A stretch of 64,000 nucleotides of DNA from Wohlfahrtiimonas sp. G9077 (GTDB lineage Bacteria > Pseudomonadota > Gammaproteobacteria > Cardiobacteriales > Wohlfahrtiimonadaceae). The DNA is taken from the NCBI RefSeq assembly GCF_002252155.1, contig NZ_NEFD01000002.1, forward strand, positions 186,001 to 250,000. Direction: 5' to 3'. The position numbers and the translations under genes were made by a program. Positions 1 through 7,699 of this stretch are shown here, piece after piece; position 1 is the first letter of the stretch; every line of letters begins with the position of its first letter. The notes under the pieces were generated by a model. That model saw only the letters and a program-made list of their open reading frames with translations. It was not told the DNA's origin and did no database searches.

Positions 1-117
1 ACCGGTAAAGCCTGCACCCACAATGCACACATCTGCGGTGTCATCTTGATTGAGGGATGGAAAATTCACTTTATCTGATACCAATGTGCGCCAAAGATTT
101 TCATGTTTGAGGGTCAT
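1..117 (-). CDS. FAD-dependent oxidoreductase, N-terminal fragment (possible L-pipecolate oxidase)
   Basis: Only the first 39 codons lie in the window; the gene runs off the left edge. The reading begins MTLKHENLWRTLVSD and reaches the dinucleotide-binding fold CIVGAGFTG, the start of a DAO-type FAD domain. Its ATG overlaps the stop codon of the upstream reductase gene by ATGA, so the two are translationally coupled. Because the two genes before it look like the DpkA and AmaB steps of lysine breakdown, L-pipecolate oxidase (AmaA) is a reasonable inference. The visible part shows only an FAD-binding oxidoreductase; other amine or amino acid oxidases remain possible. Confidence 0.7.
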   Translation of the reverse strand, partial: MTLKHENLWRTLVSDKVNFPSLNQDDTADVCIVGAGFTG

Positions 118-1148
118 ATCGCCTCCTTAAAAGATTCAGTGCGAGGATGGATGAGGGCTTTGAGTTCTTCAATGAGATCATCATCGAGGGTGAGCTCGCC
201 TGTTTGTAAGTTTTCATCGCGGGCAGTGAATCGTCGTTCGGAGGGCAATCGCACGCCGTGGTGGGTAAATTGGTTGAGGTAATCTTCAGCGCGTGCGCTT
301 GCTTCACTGTATTCATCCCCAAGTAAAATGGTCGGATCAATGGCAATGATGAGCTCGCCGCCATAAGGCAATGCGGCGCCATTGGCCGATTGCTCTGAGC
401 CTTGGCTCGTTAGATCATTAATTAAAGGGCCCGCCATCAACTCAATCATGGTGGCAAGGGCTGTGCCTTTGTGTTCGCCAAAGGTGCGCATGGCGCCTTT
501 TAGAGCAGCATGAGGATCATTGGTGGGATTGCCATCAGCATCAATGGCAAAATGATCCGGTAAAGGTTGATTGTGTTCGGCTAAGAGCTGAATCTCGCCG
601 CGTGCGGTGGCGCTGGTGGCAAAATCAAAAATATAAGGTCGATGGTGATCCGCGCGTGGCCAAGCAAAGGCAAAAGGATTGGTGCCAAGGAGCGGCGTTT
701 TACCGCCACATGGGGCAACCCATGCATGGCTTGTGGTCATGCATAAACCCACAAGATTGGCTTTTGCGAGCATCTCAAGCTCCACCCACAATGCAGAAAA
801 ATGGATGCAATGGTTGATGGCAAGGAGCGCAATGCCAAATTCCTGCGCGCGCTCAATCAATAGCGGTATGCCCACATGATGACCATATTGCGCCGCTGCC
901 ATTTGGCAATCGATGCGAATGATCGCCCCTTTATTGTGGGTGACTTGCGGCACCGCTTGTGTGTTTAACATGCCTTTGTCTAAATTATCCATCAATGCGA
1001 TCAAACGCCAAACCCCATGAGAATGGCATTCAGCAATTTGTGCGGCCATCAGATTATCGGTGATGGCATCGCGGTGCACGCGTGAGAATCCTCGACTGTC
1101 TAAGATCTCATGCACCAATGTTTGCAATTGATCAATAGAGATTTTCAT
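114..1148 (-). CDS. dpkA: Malate/L-lactate dehydrogenase-family reductase, probably delta1-piperideine-2-carboxylate reductase (DpkA-like)
   Basis: A 344-residue member of the NAD(P)H-dependent Ldh_2 family. It shows the family's early ECHSHGVWRL segment and the GTNPFAFAWP segment. DpkA reduces piperideine-2-carboxylate to L-pipecolate in D-lysine catabolism; the same family also holds malate, lactate and ureidoglycolate dehydrogenases, so the substrate is inferred from the neighbours. The start MKISIDQL is chosen over an upstream in-frame start because AAGGAGGAG lies just before it. It sits 107 bp downstream of the ALDH7-type gene, the gap holding a perfect hairpin, and overlaps the next oxidoreductase by ATGA. 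Confidence 0.75.
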   Translation of the reverse strand: MKISIDQLQTLVHEILDSRGFSRVHRDAITDNLMAAQIAECHSHGVWRLIALMDNLDKGMLNTQAVPQVTHNKGAIIRIDCQMAAAQYGHHVGIPLLIERAQEFGIALLAINHCIHFSALWVELEMLAKANLVGLCMTTSHAWVAPCGGKTPLLGTNPFAFAWPRADHHRPYIFDFATSATARGEIQLLAEHNQPLPDHFAIDADGNPTNDPHAALKGAMRTFGEHKGTALATMIELMAGPLINDLTSQGSEQSANGAALPYGGELIIAIDPTILLGDEYSEASARAEDYLNQFTHHGVRLPSERRFTARDENLQTGELTLDDDLIEELKALIHPRTESFKEAI

Positions 1149-1214
1149 GCTCTCCTCCTTGGTGATTAGTATGCTTTGGCTTTGTTGAAGCTCTTTTAAT
1201 AAGCCCAGAGGGCA

Positions 1215-1239
1215 CAAGAGATGGCCATGCCATCTCTTG
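1215..1239 (-). repeat. Intra-operon perfect inverted repeat (hairpin)
   Basis: Eleven-base arms CAAGAGATGGC and GCCATCTCTTG surround a 3-base loop. It starts 16 bases after the stop of the aldehyde dehydrogenase gene and lies inside the transcript toward the reductase. No T-run follows on the minus strand, so it is not a standard intrinsic terminator; mRNA end protection or partial termination is more likely. Confidence 0.6.
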
Positions 1240-1255
1240 GTGTCACGGTTTGAGA

Positions 1256-2749
1256 TTAATCGAATTTCACGCCTTGCGCGAGTGGTAATTCACGTGAATA
1301 GTTGATGGTGTTCGTTTGACGGCGCATGTAACCTTTCCAAGAATCAGAACCAGATTCACGGCCGCCGCCTGTCTCTTTTTCACCACCAAATGCACCACCA
1401 ATTTCAGCGCCACTGGTGCCAATATTGACGTTGGCAATGCCGCAATCGCTGCCGGCTGCGCTTTGGAAAAATTCCGCTTCGCGCACATCGTTGGTGAAGA
1501 TGCAAGAGGATAAACCTTGTGGCACATCGTTGTTCATGGCCATCGCATCGCTGAAGTTTTCATATTCCATCACATAAAGAATTGGGGCAAAGGTTTCGGT
1601 TGCCACCACTTCATTTTGTGTGGGCATTTCCACAATGGCGGGTTTAACGTAGTAAGCATTGGGCATTTGATCGGCTAAGACGCGCTCGCCACCGTGGACA
1701 ATGCCGCCTGTGGCTTTCGCATCGCTTAAGGCTTTTTGCATGGCGTTGAAGGAATCTTCATCCATCAGTGGCCCCACAAGATTTTGAGTGTCTAACGGCG
1801 AACCCACAGGAATGGTGCTGTAAGAGGCTTTGAGGCGCTCAAGCACTTGTGCTTTAACTGATTTATGAATGATCAGGCGGCGAAGCGTTGTGCAGCGCTG
1901 TCCTGCTGTGCCCACTGCACTGAAGACAATGGCGCGGACTGCTAAATCAAGATCTGCCGATTCTGTCAAAATCATGGCATTGTTGCCACCTAATTCTAAA
2001 ATGGAGCGGCCAAAGCGTGCGGCGACTTTAGGTCCCACTTCACGACCCATGCGCGTGCTGCCTGTTGCGCTGACCAGTGCCACTTTGTGATTTTCCACCA
2101 ATGCATTGCCGGCATCACGGGCGCCCACCACTAAACGGGCGATGTTTTTCGGTGCTTTACCAAAGCGCTCAAGGGCTTTTTCAAACACCGCTTGGCAGGC
2201 TAAAGCCGTCAATGGCGTTTTTTCTGAAGGTTTCCACACCACCGCATTACCACAAATGAGGGCAAGCGCTGTATTCCAAGACCAAACCGCCATCGGGAAG
2301 TTAAATGCAGTGATCACACCCACAACGCCTAGCGGATGCCAGGTTTCGCGCATGTGATGGCCCGGACGTTCTGAGGCGATCGTCAAACCATAAAGCTGAC
2401 GCGATAAACCCACGGCAAAGTCACAGATGTCGATCATCTCTTGCACTTCGCCTAAGGCTTCAGACTGAATTTTACCAGCTTCCAATGTAATGACGGTGGC
2501 CAATGCTTCTTTGTGTTCGCGAAGTAATTCACCCAATACGCGCACCAATTCACCGCGGATGGGTGCAGGCACTGTGCGCCATTCTAAAAATGCATCGTGC
2601 GCTTCATCAATGATGGCATTTGTTTGTGTGGCATCAATGAAGGTAAGTTTTGCCAATGTTGAGCCATCAATTGGGCTACGAATGGCGTGATCGCCGCCAT
2701 TTAACAATTCGTTGGACAGACCTAATTGGTTGAGTACAGAAATATTCAT
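1256..2749 (-). CDS. amaB: ALDH7-family aldehyde dehydrogenase, probable piperideine-6-carboxylate / aminoadipate semialdehyde dehydrogenase
   Basis: A 497-residue NAD-dependent aldehyde dehydrogenase that would oxidise 2-aminoadipate 6-semialdehyde to 2-aminoadipate in lysine breakdown. It has the ELGGNN glutamate motif, the TAGQRCTTLRR catalytic cysteine segment and a C-terminal GGAFGGEKETGGGRESGSD region typical of the antiquitin (ALDH7) branch rather than of ordinary aldehyde dehydrogenases. The start MNISVLNQ is chosen because AAAAGGATG sits 8-9 bases upstream; an in-frame ATG three codons earlier is too close to that site. It is the first gene of the operon with the DpkA-like reductase and FAD oxidoreductase. 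The family is clear; the pathway is inferred from ALDH7 and context. Confidence 0.85.
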   Translation of the reverse strand: MNISVLNQLGLSNELLNGGDHAIRSPIDGSTLAKLTFIDATQTNAIIDEAHDAFLEWRTVPAPIRGELVRVLGELLREHKEALATVITLEAGKIQSEALGEVQEMIDICDFAVGLSRQLYGLTIASERPGHHMRETWHPLGVVGVITAFNFPMAVWSWNTALALICGNAVVWKPSEKTPLTALACQAVFEKALERFGKAPKNIARLVVGARDAGNALVENHKVALVSATGSTRMGREVGPKVAARFGRSILELGGNNAMILTESADLDLAVRAIVFSAVGTAGQRCTTLRRLIIHKSVKAQVLERLKASYSTIPVGSPLDTQNLVGPLMDEDSFNAMQKALSDAKATGGIVHGGERVLADQMPNAYYVKPAIVEMPTQNEVVATETFAPILYVMEYENFSDAMAMNNDVPQGLSSCIFTNDVREAEFFQSAAGSDCGIANVNIGTSGAEIGGAFGGEKETGGGRESGSDSWKGYMRRQTNTINYSRELPLAQGVKFD

Positions 2750-2877
2750 GGTAATCATCCTTTTTAATTCAATGGTTATGACGTGAGTGATTCTTATTGT
2801 GATTTGCCAAATGAAGGCATGAATCGATGCTACATCTAAGCCCATCGGCCTGACAAACGAACTAAATGCACAGCTTC

Positions 2878-2892
2878 ATTCCTTTAAGGAAT
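2878..2892. promoter_or_regulatory. Perfect palindrome, candidate operator
   Basis: ATTCCTTTAAGGAAT has two 7-base arms around a single central T. It lies between divergent transcription units, where a regulator could control both. No regulator gene is adjacent in the window, so the binding protein is unknown. Confidence 0.4.
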
Positions 2893-2992
2893 AGTTTTGG
2901 TGCCTAACGAAAATGGAAAAAAATTCATTACCTTCTGAATTCATATCTTTTGACACTTGTTGGTCATAAAAGCGACTATCAAGGCAACCCCA

Positions 2993-3021
2993 TTGATACC
3001 GTTTTGTATAAAAACTGTATT
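2993..3021 (+). promoter_or_regulatory. Candidate sigma-70 promoter for the YkvI-type gene
   Basis: TTGATA (5 of 6 to the -35 consensus) is followed by a 17-base spacer and TGTATT (4 of 6 to the -10). It would give a leader of about 60 bases containing the 3033-3048 hairpin. Confidence 0.35.
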
Positions 3022-3089
3022 CATAACAATGAGATGCTTGGCAGCATCCTGCAAAAAGTATCTGGGACACATCACTTAGGAGGATTGAA

Positions 3090-4208
3090 ATGAAGAAGGT
3101 TTTAGAGGTTTTAATCGTGGCATTTGCCTATGCCAGTGTCGTTGTCGGAGCAGGAAATGCCTCAGGCATGGAGCCATTTTTTTACTACACATCTTTTGGC
3201 ATTGAAGGCACCGCCGGCGTCATTTTAGCCACGGTGCTGTATGGTATTGTCGGTTATTTTGTCACCGGTTTAGGGCAGCGTTTACAGTCGAAAAACTATA
3301 AGGAAGCGGCCTATTTAGTGGGCGGTAAAGCCGTTGGTGGCTTTGTGGATGCATTGATCATCATCATGATGCTTGGCACCGGCATTATTATGCTTTCAGG
3401 CAGCGGTTCGCTCTTTCAGCAGCAATATAATATGCCCTTGTGGCAAGGCTCCCTCATCATGACATTATTGGTGGTGGGCACATTGATGCTGCGTTTACGT
3501 AAAATCATTTTGGTCATTGGCATGATCACGCCAATTTTAATTGGTTTATTGTCCATCGTGATTTATCAAGGTTTATCGAATCAAACAGAAAGCTTTGCAG
3601 AGCTCAATGATTATGTGATCGCTGTGGGTGACACATTGCCAGACACTTTGCCCAATTGGTGGGTGGCGGCCATTAACCATGTCACAATGATGACGGTGGC
3701 GGGTGTTGGCATGTCATTGGTGATTGGCGGGGAAGAGAAAGATCCAAAAGTGGCGCGTTGGGGCGGTGCATTGGGTGGTTTAATTATTGGCGGCGTATTG
3801 GCAATGGGGCACTTTGCACTCTTTGCACAGATCAAAACCATTGCGCCCACGGTGGATACTTTGGCACAAATGCCATCCTTACAAATCATGAATACATATG
3901 TACCTCACTTAAGTGGTTTATTGACGCTTGTGGCATTGGCCATGATTTATAGTACAGCGGTGAGCATGTTTTATGTGTTCATCTCGCGCTATGTGCCGAT
4001 GGAAACGCCAAAATCACGTTGGATTGTATTGGGTGTATTGACGATGGGTTATGGCATCAGCTTTGTGGGCTTCATTCAGTTGATGGGTTACTTCTATCCG
4101 ATCGCAGGTTATGTGGGCATTGTGTTGATCGCGTTGATTTTCTACGGTCCATTTAAAATTAAGAAATTGGAAGGCACAGGTTTGTTGGCAAAAGTTTCTT
4201 ACAATTAA
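3090..4208 (+). CDS. YkvI-family integral membrane protein
   Basis: A 372-residue hydrophobic protein with about ten membrane segments. The N-terminus (VLIVAFAYASVVVGAGNASG) has the glycine-rich first helix seen in YkvI-type proteins (COG3949), distant relatives of amino acid/sodium-coupled transporters. Substrate and direction are unknown. The start follows AGGAGG at good spacing. It is divergent from the lysine-degradation operon, which makes a lysine, pipecolate or related transport role worth considering, but this is inference only. A bidirectional terminator follows it. Confidence 0.75.
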   Translation: MKKVLEVLIVAFAYASVVVGAGNASGMEPFFYYTSFGIEGTAGVILATVLYGIVGYFVTGLGQRLQSKNYKEAAYLVGGKAVGGFVDALIIIMMLGTGIIMLSGSGSLFQQQYNMPLWQGSLIMTLLVVGTLMLRLRKIILVIGMITPILIGLLSIVIYQGLSNQTESFAELNDYVIAVGDTLPDTLPNWWVAAINHVTMMTVAGVGMSLVIGGEEKDPKVARWGGALGGLIIGGVLAMGHFALFAQIKTIAPTVDTLAQMPSLQIMNTYVPHLSGLLTLVALAMIYSTAVSMFYVFISRYVPMETPKSRWIVLGVLTMGYGISFVGFIQLMGYFYPIAGYVGIVLIALIFYGPFKIKKLEGTGLLAKVSYN

Positions 4209-4239
4209 TTCATGAATGATTTGAAATGAGCCTAAAAAA

Positions 4240-4260
4240 ATCCCCCGCAATGCGGGGGAT
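4240..4260. terminator. Intrinsic terminator between convergent genes
   Basis: A GC-rich stem ATCCCCCGC / GCGGGGGAT with a 3-base loop is flanked by an A-run on the left and a short T-run on the right. It can end the plus-strand YkvI-type gene and also the minus-strand AAA+ gene. Confidence 0.85.
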
Positions 4261-4273
4261 TTCTCATGGTGAT

Positions 4274-6370
4274 CTATTTATTTTGCACAAACCCAATGGT
4301 GGTGCCTTTTGATTCTTTGAGTGTATTCTCTTTAACCAATTGCGTGACGATCTCTTCTGGCGTTGTGATGACACCCAATTTCGCTTGACGGGCAGAGATG
4401 GCAAAATCCCCCGGCGTCAAACGCGTCATTTTCTTAAACTCAGCCTCTAAATTCATGTCCACAGATTGAAAACCCAAATAGCGGCATTGTTCATTAAAGA
4501 GGAGCCAAGCTTGATCCGCTTTTAAGTAATCAAATTTCACTTTAAAGTCAAAACGGCGGAGCATCGCTTGATCAAGATGATCCATTAAGTTGGTGGTGGC
4601 GATGAAAATGCCGGAGAATTCTTCCATTTGCGTGAGCATCTCATTGACCATCGTAATCTCATAATTTTGCTGCGCAGAGCGGCGATCCCGTAAAAAGCTG
4701 TCCACTTCATCCATCAATAAAATGGCGCCGGTTGTGGTGGCTTCATAGAAGGCTTCGGCGATTTGCTTTTCCGTTTCCCCCACATATTTATCCATCAAGT
4801 CAGAAACTTTTTTGATGAGAAGAGGCTTATTCAAATAGTCCGCTAAATAGTGCGCAAATGCAGATTTACCGGTGCCAGAAGCACCATATAAACAGATGCG
4901 CGCTTCGTTGAACACTTTTAAGCGTTCTGCAAGGAGGGCTAAATTTGAATCCGTGTTGGTGAAGGCAGGATTATAAATGTCACTGAGCCCACCAATTTTG
5001 GCCACGCGAATTTCAGGGTTGCCTTGGGCTTTTAAGGTGCCATTGATGATTGTGGTGGCCGCTTCATCAAAGTTTTCTGCCACATCATCATAAATGGTGT
5101 TGAGCACTTTTGCGGTGCGATCAATGATGGCAGGCACCAACGCTTTAGACAGGGCAAGCGTATTTAATGTATTGGGGCTGAGTTTGCCTTTTAAGGCAGA
5201 TTCAAGCATCGCTTTACGTTCAGATTTTGGCGGAGAAGCTAAATGGAAAGTAAAATCAAAACGGCGAATGATGGCAGGATCAATGTCATACGTATCATTA
5301 CAGATCCAAATGGTGGGGATCTGATTGGTTTCTAAAATATGGTTGAACCACGCTTTAGAGAAATTTGGTAATCCATCTGCGCCTGCATCAAAAAAGACAT
5401 CCTCAATTTCATCAAAAATGATCAGCGATTTTTGATTACAAAAGAAGTTTTGTGCCGCTAAATAGGCATATAAGCGTTGCTCGCCTTTTTCCACGCCTTC
5501 GCCATGAATGGATTCAGAGACAACTTCATATGCTGCCACTTGAAAATGCTCCACCAATGTGCGCGCAAGCTCTGTTTTACCTGTGCCAGGCTCACCATAA
5601 ATGAGGATGTTGACGCCTTTTTGGTTGTGATCAAGCGCGTGCTGTAAATAGGGCACCAAAATATTGAGCTCAGTTTTTAAGTAGCCAAAATTGTCTAAAG
5701 ACAAATCCGTGGGCTTACTTTTAGAGACCACATCTTTGAGGATGTTATAAGGCGTCGTTTCATGGGAGAACATCGCTTCAATGAAATTGCGGGACAACAA
5801 ATCAATTTTGCCACGGAAAAAGAGCGAAGGACCATGATGCACGCGCATTAAACCTGTGCGGGCAAGGGCGCCATTTGAGGAGAGCGCCGCTTGAATCTCT
5901 TGCGGTGTTTTTTGCAATAAAAATGCCAAAATGCGATTGAGTTGATCTGAGCTGATTGCGCCAAGTTGATCTAACGCATTATTAAGCAAAGGCTCATTGT
6001 ACGTGATGAGTGTGAACTCTAAGAGCGCACATTCCACATCCGATAAATGAATGAGGGCTTTGAGATTGTCTAAGTTGTGGGTCAGATCAAGATTGTAAGG
6101 CGTTGCAAACGTTGCCGGATCATTCAATAGTTTTTGTTGTTGATCACGCAAGGTTTTGAGGATGTCCGCACGGTTTAACGGCGGCTTACAATTGAGCCAT
6201 TTATCTAAACCGATGGCGGTGGCCAGTTGATCATCACTGAAGAAATCTTTATGAATGAATTCACGATGCCCACCTAAATCTAAAATGGTGGTCAAAATCC
6301 AAGCATGCACAATTGGTGACAATTGTTGTGGATAGTCCAAAGCGGGCGTGGTAGTTTTTTTGGTTGTCAT
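4274..6370 (-). CDS. Tandem AAA+ ATPase of unknown function
   Basis: A 698-residue soluble protein with an N-terminal region of about 220 residues that I do not recognise, then two AAA+ modules. Module 1 has Walker A GEPGTGKT (259-266), Walker B LIIFDEIE (317-324), a sensor asparagine (N358) and RRFDF (369-373). Module 2 has GASGTGKS (496-503), ILLMDEVD (550-557), TTN (592-594) and RRFDF (605-609). Both ATP sites look intact. It resembles the broad SpoVK/Cdc48-like class (COG0464) and has no signal peptide or membrane segment. It starts 15 bp after ccmB and ends at a terminator, so it is probably the last gene of the cytochrome c maturation transcript. A role in heme or cytochrome quality control is possible but unproven. 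Confidence 0.75.
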   Translation of the reverse strand: MTTKKTTTPALDYPQQLSPIVHAWILTTILDLGGHREFIHKDFFSDDQLATAIGLDKWLNCKPPLNRADILKTLRDQQQKLLNDPATFATPYNLDLTHNLDNLKALIHLSDVECALLEFTLITYNEPLLNNALDQLGAISSDQLNRILAFLLQKTPQEIQAALSSNGALARTGLMRVHHGPSLFFRGKIDLLSRNFIEAMFSHETTPYNILKDVVSKSKPTDLSLDNFGYLKTELNILVPYLQHALDHNQKGVNILIYGEPGTGKTELARTLVEHFQVAAYEVVSESIHGEGVEKGEQRLYAYLAAQNFFCNQKSLIIFDEIEDVFFDAGADGLPNFSKAWFNHILETNQIPTIWICNDTYDIDPAIIRRFDFTFHLASPPKSERKAMLESALKGKLSPNTLNTLALSKALVPAIIDRTAKVLNTIYDDVAENFDEAATTIINGTLKAQGNPEIRVAKIGGLSDIYNPAFTNTDSNLALLAERLKVFNEARICLYGASGTGKSAFAHYLADYLNKPLLIKKVSDLMDKYVGETEKQIAEAFYEATTTGAILLMDEVDSFLRDRRSAQQNYEITMVNEMLTQMEEFSGIFIATTNLMDHLDQAMLRRFDFKVKFDYLKADQAWLLFNEQCRYLGFQSVDMNLEAEFKKMTRLTPGDFAISARQAKLGVITTPEEIVTQLVKENTLKESKGTTIGFVQNK

Positions 6371-6385
6371 GTAACACTCGAAATT

Positions 6386-7054
6386 TTAATGAAGACTGAT
6401 GCGTAACGCAAAAGCTGTAATCAATGGTGCAGCAGCAAGGGCGATCAAATCAAGGGCGGCGAATACGGCATAAAAACCAACCACAGAATGGCCTTCGATG
6501 ATGCGTAATGTGGCTTGCACACCAAAAATTAAAACAGGTAAAAAGAGCGGCAAGGCGATGATGCTAAGGAGTAAACCTGCGCGCTTGAGTTGTAGGGTGA
6601 GTGCGGTGCAAATGGCGCCGATGCAGCTCAAGACAGGCGTGCCGATGAGCAGTAAAAATGTGGTTTCAAGGGCATCTGGCACCGAGAAATAGAGCATTAA
6701 GCCCAAAATAGGGGAAACAATGATGAGGGGCAGCGCCGTTAAACACCAATGGGCAACGATTTTAGCGAGCACCACAACCACAAGTGGCGAGCCTGAGATC
6801 ATCAACTGTTCAAGGGAGCCATCATCATAATCACTTTTAAAAAGGCGATCCATAATGAGCATGTTTGAGAGCAGCGCGCCAATCCATAAAATGGCGGGCG
6901 AAACTTCATGGAGTACTTTTTGATTGTCTAACCCTAAACCGAGCGGAAAAAGACTCACCACAATCAAAAAGAAGATCATGGGGGTGAGCAATTCCGAGCG
7001 TTGGCGCATGCCTAATTGAAGGTCACGTTTGATGACCGCGGTAAAAACACTCAT
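6386..7054 (-). CDS. ccmB: Heme exporter membrane subunit CcmB
   Basis: A 222-residue membrane protein with about six hydrophobic segments, matching CcmB in length and in the early RDLQLGMRQRSELLTPMIFF and SDYDDGSLEQL segments. With CcmA it forms the ABC-type unit that acts with CcmC in releasing heme-loaded CcmE in System I cytochrome c maturation at the inner membrane. It lies 9 bp after ccmA. In the classical E. coli order ccmAB open the operon; here they close it. Confidence 0.92.
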   Translation of the reverse strand: MSVFTAVIKRDLQLGMRQRSELLTPMIFFLIVVSLFPLGLGLDNQKVLHEVSPAILWIGALLSNMLIMDRLFKSDYDDGSLEQLMISGSPLVVVVLAKIVAHWCLTALPLIIVSPILGLMLYFSVPDALETTFLLLIGTPVLSCIGAICTALTLQLKRAGLLLSIIALPLFLPVLIFGVQATLRIIEGHSVVGFYAVFAALDLIALAAAPLITAFALRISLH

Positions 7055-7063
7055 GAGGCTGAT

Positions 7064-7699
7064 CTATTTCCTATAACTCTCTATCATTTCGTGCTTATTA
7101 TACACACCTTCTGAAGGCGTTTGATGAGAAGTGAAGAGGATGGCGCCATTTTGTTGATGATGTTCAGTGATGGCATCTTCTAAAATCGCCACAGAGCGCT
7201 TATCTAAAGCGGTGAAGGGTTCATCTAAAATCCAGATGGCTTTTGGTTCAAGCCACAGGCGAGAGAGTGCAACGCGGCGGCGTTGTCCGGCCGATAAGTA
7301 GCGCATTGCACGGTTTTGCGTGGGGATTAATAAGGTTTCAAACACCGATAAAATTTCCGCCTCTGAGCGTTCAATGCCTTGGATTTTGAGCATTGCATCA
7401 ATGTTTTCATAAGCGGTCAGATCATCTTTTAAGCCAAGGGCGTGCCCAACGTACAAAATATGACGATGATACGTATGGGCAAGCTCTTTGCGATTGAGGC
7501 CATTGAAGATGATTTCACCTTGATAGATGCTGTTTAAACCGGCAATCACGCGTAAAAATGTGGTTTTACCTGCACCATTTTCCCCTTCAATGTAGAGGCT
7601 GTCGCCATTTTTGAGGGTTAATGTGACCGGTGAGAACACTTTGCGATAATTGCGCGTTGCGCTCACTTGGTCAATCTGTAAGGTGAAATCATCAAACAT
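7064..7699 (-). CDS. ccmA: Heme exporter ATP-binding subunit CcmA
   Basis: A 211-residue ABC ATPase with Walker A GENGAGKT (39-46), signature LSAGQ (135-139) and Walker B WILDEP (156-161). The short length and its pairing with ccmB identify it as CcmA, whose ATP hydrolysis drives release of holo-CcmE from the CcmC complex. The ATG overlaps the ccmI stop by one base (TAATG), indicating coupled translation. Confidence 0.93.
   Translation of the reverse strand: MFDDFTLQIDQVSATRNYRKVFSPVTLTLKNGDSLYIEGENGAGKTTFLRVIAGLNSIYQGEIIFNGLNRKELAHTYHRHILYVGHALGLKDDLTAYENIDAMLKIQGIERSEAEILSVFETLLIPTQNRAMRYLSAGQRRRVALSRLWLEPKAIWILDEPFTALDKRSVAILEDAITEHHQQNGAILFTSHQTPSEGVYNKHEMIESYRK

Larger units (their letters stand above)
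2750..3089. other. 340-bp divergent intergenic region
   Basis: This stretch separates the lysine-catabolism operon (minus) from the YkvI-type gene (plus). It holds a palindrome at 2878-2892, a candidate plus-strand promoter at 2993-3021 and a short hairpin at 3033-3048 (GATGC / GCATC). A 64-codon minus-strand ORF lies here but has no recognisable feature. I see no riboswitch fold that I can name. Confidence 0.6.

Noticed and set aside
2876-3070. 64-residue minus-strand ORF between divergent genes
   Set aside because: No ribosome site, no recognisable fold, and it overlaps likely promoter and palindrome sequence.
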